In this document: positions 60,301 to 64,000 of the stretch, in pieces
How the letters are laid out: each line of letters begins with the position of its first letter
Numbering within the stretch: the stretch's first letter is position 1
Source: Culex pipiens pallens
Lineage: Eukaryota > Arthropoda > Insecta > Diptera > Culicidae
Direction: 5' to 3'
Length of the DNA: 64,000 nucleotides
Assembly: GCF_016801865.2 (NCBI RefSeq)
Contig: NC_068938.1
Span: 84,760,272 to 84,824,271, forward strand
Notes under the pieces: generated by a model
What the model was told of the DNA's origin: nothing
Database searches by the model: none
Seen by the model: the letters and a program-made list of their open reading frames with translations, nothing else
Position numbers and translations under genes: made by a program

Positions 60301-62780
60301 AGTGGGTTCGGGCAAATTTTCCCGTTTTCGTGTGAATCATTCAGATAATGATCCATAAAATTTTTATCAAATCTTGTTTTTTCTTATTCTTGTTGCTCTG
60401 TCGTAACGATCCAATTCTTGAACAATTTTTTAAATATGTCAGATAAATTGACTTTGTTGTCAACTCGTTGGGCTACCTTGCCTAAGGATAAAGTTCAATC
60501 AATCAGCTAATTGCCCGAATTTATTCTCATAAACATAGCAAAATCAAGTATTTCTGTACCATTTCCCCCTAGTCGGGTGATGGGGGAGCCAATAGTTTTA
60601 GGATGGATGGAGCTTTCCCGAGGAAGATCTATCGACATTGACAGCTGGGACACACACGCACACACACAAGCTCGCATTATGCGGTATCAGTTGGGTCATA
60701 GTTTTAGTGGAGAAGGTGGGGGGTGAAGCGTCCATGCGAAATGCCATTATGTGAGTTCGAAAGCTTTTGCTGTTATTCAAATCATGTCCACTTTGTGGTG
60801 TGGTACATAAATTTTGATTGAAGTCTACTATTGTGCACGTGATTGTGCCTGATGTGCGTGATATGTGCGTTGTAGTGTGGGTTGGTGTGCGTGTGTTGGA
60901 CACGACAGGATCAGTAGCAGTGCGGGCTTGTGTGTGTGCGAGACTGGTTAAATTTATTACAAATCAATGATGCATTTTATGTTTTTGTCCAGTGTCCGAG
61001 CACTGGGCAAGGGTAATAAATGGCCAGATGATGCGATAAATATTGCAGGCAATCGCCATTAGTGGGTAATTTTATCGAATTAAACGACGATAGTTGATGA
61101 AATACTACACAAATTGTGTAAACTGTGACTGCGAGTCGGGGTGATAGGGGAGCAGTTTTCCGCCCTTTGCAGATTGAAATAGTTTGTTTGTGAAATCTAA
61201 ATGGGAATGGAATTGAATCAAAAAATTGTTTTAAATCAAAATGTTTTTTGATTGCTTGAAAATCTACACTTATTATTTGTTTGATGTGAATGTTTATGAG
61301 AGTTACTCAATTCAAAAGAATAAAATAACCAAAACCAAATCGATCAAAAACAATTCAACGAATTCTTCAACCCATTTATCCGCTGCCAAAACACGCAAAA
61401 CGATGACCCCCACCTCCTTCAGGGATTGGCCTTCAGCTCGACGTCAAACTGGCTGGGTTGCCTCAGCCCCCCCCCCCCCCCTCCTCCCAAAACGGGTTGA
61501 ACTGCTCCTCTATCACCAGCCATCATCGTCAGCATCAACATCCGAGCACATCAAAAGAAACGTCTATCACCGGGGGTTTCATATCATATCCGCTTAGAAC
61601 GGAGAGCAGGAGGAGGACGGCCAGACTGACTGGAGCTCCAGGTTGGTTGTATCGCTTGCGGTAAAGGGTTATCCATCCCATACACATCCACATGCGATTC
61701 CGGCGAACAAAAATTGTGTTTTCCCCAAAACAATACAAATTCCGCTCAAGCATAAATAAATCATCTTACTATTGACAGTTCAATTAATAAAACATTCGTT
61801 CTTTCATCTTTTTCCACATCTCCTCCCGATTTCGGAAGAGATGCTCAAACTGACTGACTAGAAAAGAAGAGTCAGAGTCGGAGAGCTTAGGTTGAGGTGG
61901 TTCATCATATTTCTTGTCCGAAGCGATGCACAGATGTTTGGTTCTGTTCCGTACGGTCGTGGAACCAACGTCGATTGATCGGCCCGGAATGGAGTGATGA
62001 AAACTTCAAAACAATAATGCGCTCCAACACACCTTCCTTGAGCGATTAGAGAAGAGATAGTTTCGGGAGGCAGGGTTGCCAGAAAATCTGGATGATGAAA
62101 CTTGATGCTACTACAATGTTGCAATACGAAATCAACAATGGAATTATTTTATTCTAGTTCTTAGCTTCGGCCTTTGAAATTTATAGCCCAATGAAATCGG
62201 CTTATTATTGAAGTTTTTTTTATTGTTTTTCTGCCAACAATAATCAAACATTCATCAACCAAAACACCAAAAACATACCTTTCTCAAACTCAACCAACCT
62301 GGCAACCCTTCCTCCCGAAAGCACCTCACTTCAAACGAGTCCATCTATCACGCGCGCCGAGCGGACATTCTGGATAGCTCTCTTCTATATCTTCATCTGC
62401 GGCGGAGAAACTCAAGTCCGGCAATCATTCTCGTCATATCGATCTGATGCCGTCTCGTCATTCGTTTTCTTCTTTGGGCTCTCAAAAAGGACGAATAGCG
62501 CACCATCATCGTCGTCGTCGGAGACTCCACACACGAAAGACAATGTTGCTCACTCACTCTCTCTGGAGATGTGGTTGGCGTGTTCGAGGATCATCATCGG
62601 TCGTCGTCGAGAGCAGCACGTCAAACTCGATTAGACGGATACGACTTTGACAAAACGAATCAATCAAATTAGTTTTTCGTCGTTGTTTAGTCGGCTCACT
62701 TTGGGGGGGAAGGAAAGAAATGAAGGGGTGTGCGGGAAGGTAGATCTCGTGCAATGACTAGGTTAGATGAATGACAAGGC
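60301..62780. other. GC-richer unique-looking DNA
   Basis: CA/GT-rich tracts near 60,650 and 60,840-60,940 and a C-run at 61,468. Frames of 60-118 codons carry no domain. No repeats or RNA genes seen. Confidence 0.4.
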
Positions 62781-63480
62781 GACTATTAGACGATTGGTTG
62801 GTTTATGTTGAACGATTGTGCGTGAGCTCTGAAAGTACTTTGAATAAATTTCAGAATTTGAAGCAATGATAGAACAATGGAAGAGTTGTATACACGATTA
62901 AAAAAACTAAAATTTCACCGAGAAAAAGTAGAATTTTAAAAGTAAAAAAATTGATGCAAAATGTTGCCTTTTTTGAGTAATTCTACTAGAAGTATAAATT
63001 TGTTTTTATTATTTTTATTTTATATACTGGTTTTTTTTCTCGAATATAAATGCACATCTTTTTAAAAGTTTGTATAAAAAATCTATTTTAAAGTTCCCAA
63101 ACGCCTTTTAACACATTTACATATCTCAATCTCCATAATAGACCATTTTCCAGAATGTCATTCCCCAGAAATCCATTCGCCATTCCTCAGGATGAATTAT
63201 TTCCTGCAAATGTTTGTAGCTGTTGTTTATTCAAAAAAGGGTTAATTTTAGAGAGTAAATAATAAAACTTAGAGATTTTCTTTTCTTTTTGGATCATTCA
63301 ATAAATCCTTAATTTTTCTAATATTCAAAACAAAATCTTGTAAAATGTACCCTTCTTTTCATAATTTGTTTTAAATTTCAAGTAAATAAAAAGTGAACCT
63401 CAATGAATTTGAAAACTCTTGCTAAAATTACCCTTTTATATAAATACTTCAAGTAGTCTCACAAAAGAAACCAGGAACAA
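62781..63480. other. AT-rich non-coding DNA
   Basis: Nothing beyond AT-rich sequence leading into the simple arrays. Confidence 0.5.
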
Positions 63481-63493
63481 AGCCAAAACCACG

Positions 63494-63563
63494 ACCAAAA
63501 CCAAAACCAAAACCAAAACCAAAACCAAAACCAAAACCAAAACCAAAACCAAAACCAAAACCA
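63494..63563. repeat. (AAAACC)n array
   Basis: About twelve 6-bp units AAAACC, beginning after degenerate copies (AAAACCACGACC) and ending at CCAATAAAAAACAT. Confidence 0.95.
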
Positions 63564-63570
63564 ATAAAAA

Positions 63571-64000
63571 ACATAAACATAAACATAAACATAAACATAA
63601 ACATAAACATAAACATAAACATAAACATAAACATAAACATAAACATAAACATAAACATAAACATAAACATAAACATAAACATAAACATAAACATAAACAT
63701 AAACATAAACATAAACATAAACATAAACATAAACATAAACATAAACATAAACATAAACATAAACATAAACATAAACATAAACATAAACATAAACATAAAC
63801 ATAAACATAAACATAAACATAAACATAAACATAAACATAAACATAAACATAAACATAAACATAAACATAAACATAAACATAAACATAAACATAAACATAA
63901 ACATAAACATAAACATAAACATAAACATAAACATAAACATAAACATAAACATAAACATAAACATAAACATAAACATAAACATAAACATAAACATAAACAT
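63571..64000. repeat. (ATAAAC)n array, runs off the window
   Basis: About 71 visible perfect copies of a 6-bp unit. It continues beyond the window. The minus-strand frame of alternating Met-Phe is an artefact. Confidence 0.97.

Noticed and set aside
63571..64000. Telomeric repeat
   Set aside because: The ATAAAC unit is not the TTAGG insect telomere repeat, and similar A-rich arrays occur internally in the window.

Overview
The window is eukaryotic, AT-rich, repeat-dense non-coding DNA. I found no convincing protein-coding gene, no rRNA and no functional tRNA gene in 64 kb. Several features suggest an insect, most likely a culicine mosquito (Culex-like): several tRNA-derived SINEs, many MITEs with TA target duplications, modules recurring in diverged copies, and A-rich simple-sequence arrays. 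The species assignment is inference from general knowledge of mosquito genomes; no search was possible. Every long open frame is either the translation of a simple repeat, open in several frames, or the translation of a tandem-repeat or inverted-repeat element.

Layout. 1-2660: AT-rich and unique-looking DNA with an 11-bp minisatellite. 2662-5749: TA-flanked foldback element whose arms are 144-bp tandem repeats. 7033-9586: large TA-flanked palindrome interrupted by a 470-bp MITE. 10157-11787: another palindrome. 15209-16132: MITE-like element full of a GTCTCATTGTTCCCC motif. 19376-20991: diverged inverted repeat. 21518-24934: non-autonomous LTR retrotransposon on the minus strand, with apparently identical 185-bp LTRs, a 5-bp target duplication, a PBS, a PPT, an internal 41-bp minisatellite and a nested SINE. 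25664-25883: short foldback MITE. 29311-30818: two abutting A-rich simple-sequence arrays. 33556-33783: SINE. 34107-39730: second and larger foldback element, also built of 144-bp units, with a 248-bp MITE inside its right array. 42501-42873, 43262-43487 and 52401-52768: further SINEs. 46051-51559: (AAAAACT)n and (AAGAAAC)n arrays, the first split by an hAT-like element that contains a MITE that contains a retroposon. 53355-58446: the same 248-bp MITE family split by a 4.8-kb TA-flanked element that contains a second copy of that retroposon. 63494-64000: a third pair of simple arrays, running off the end of the window.

The repeats form an insertion history that can be read from target-site duplications (TATA, CACA, ATTT, AAATG, CTAAAAAC, TA, and 12-23 bp for retroposons). 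The most unusual finding is the pair of foldback elements. Their arms are arrays of 144-bp units (48 codons), the two unit families align to each other without gaps and in the same open frame, and the elements have unrelated termini. I do not recognise this as a described family. The GC-richer, non-repetitive stretches (about 660-1310, 13.1-14.1, 17.8-18.9, 27.6-29.3, 30.9-32.6, 40.4-41.6, 44.2-46.0, 51.6-52.3 and 60.5-62.8 kb) may be intron or intergenic DNA of a large locus, but I could not identify exons in them.
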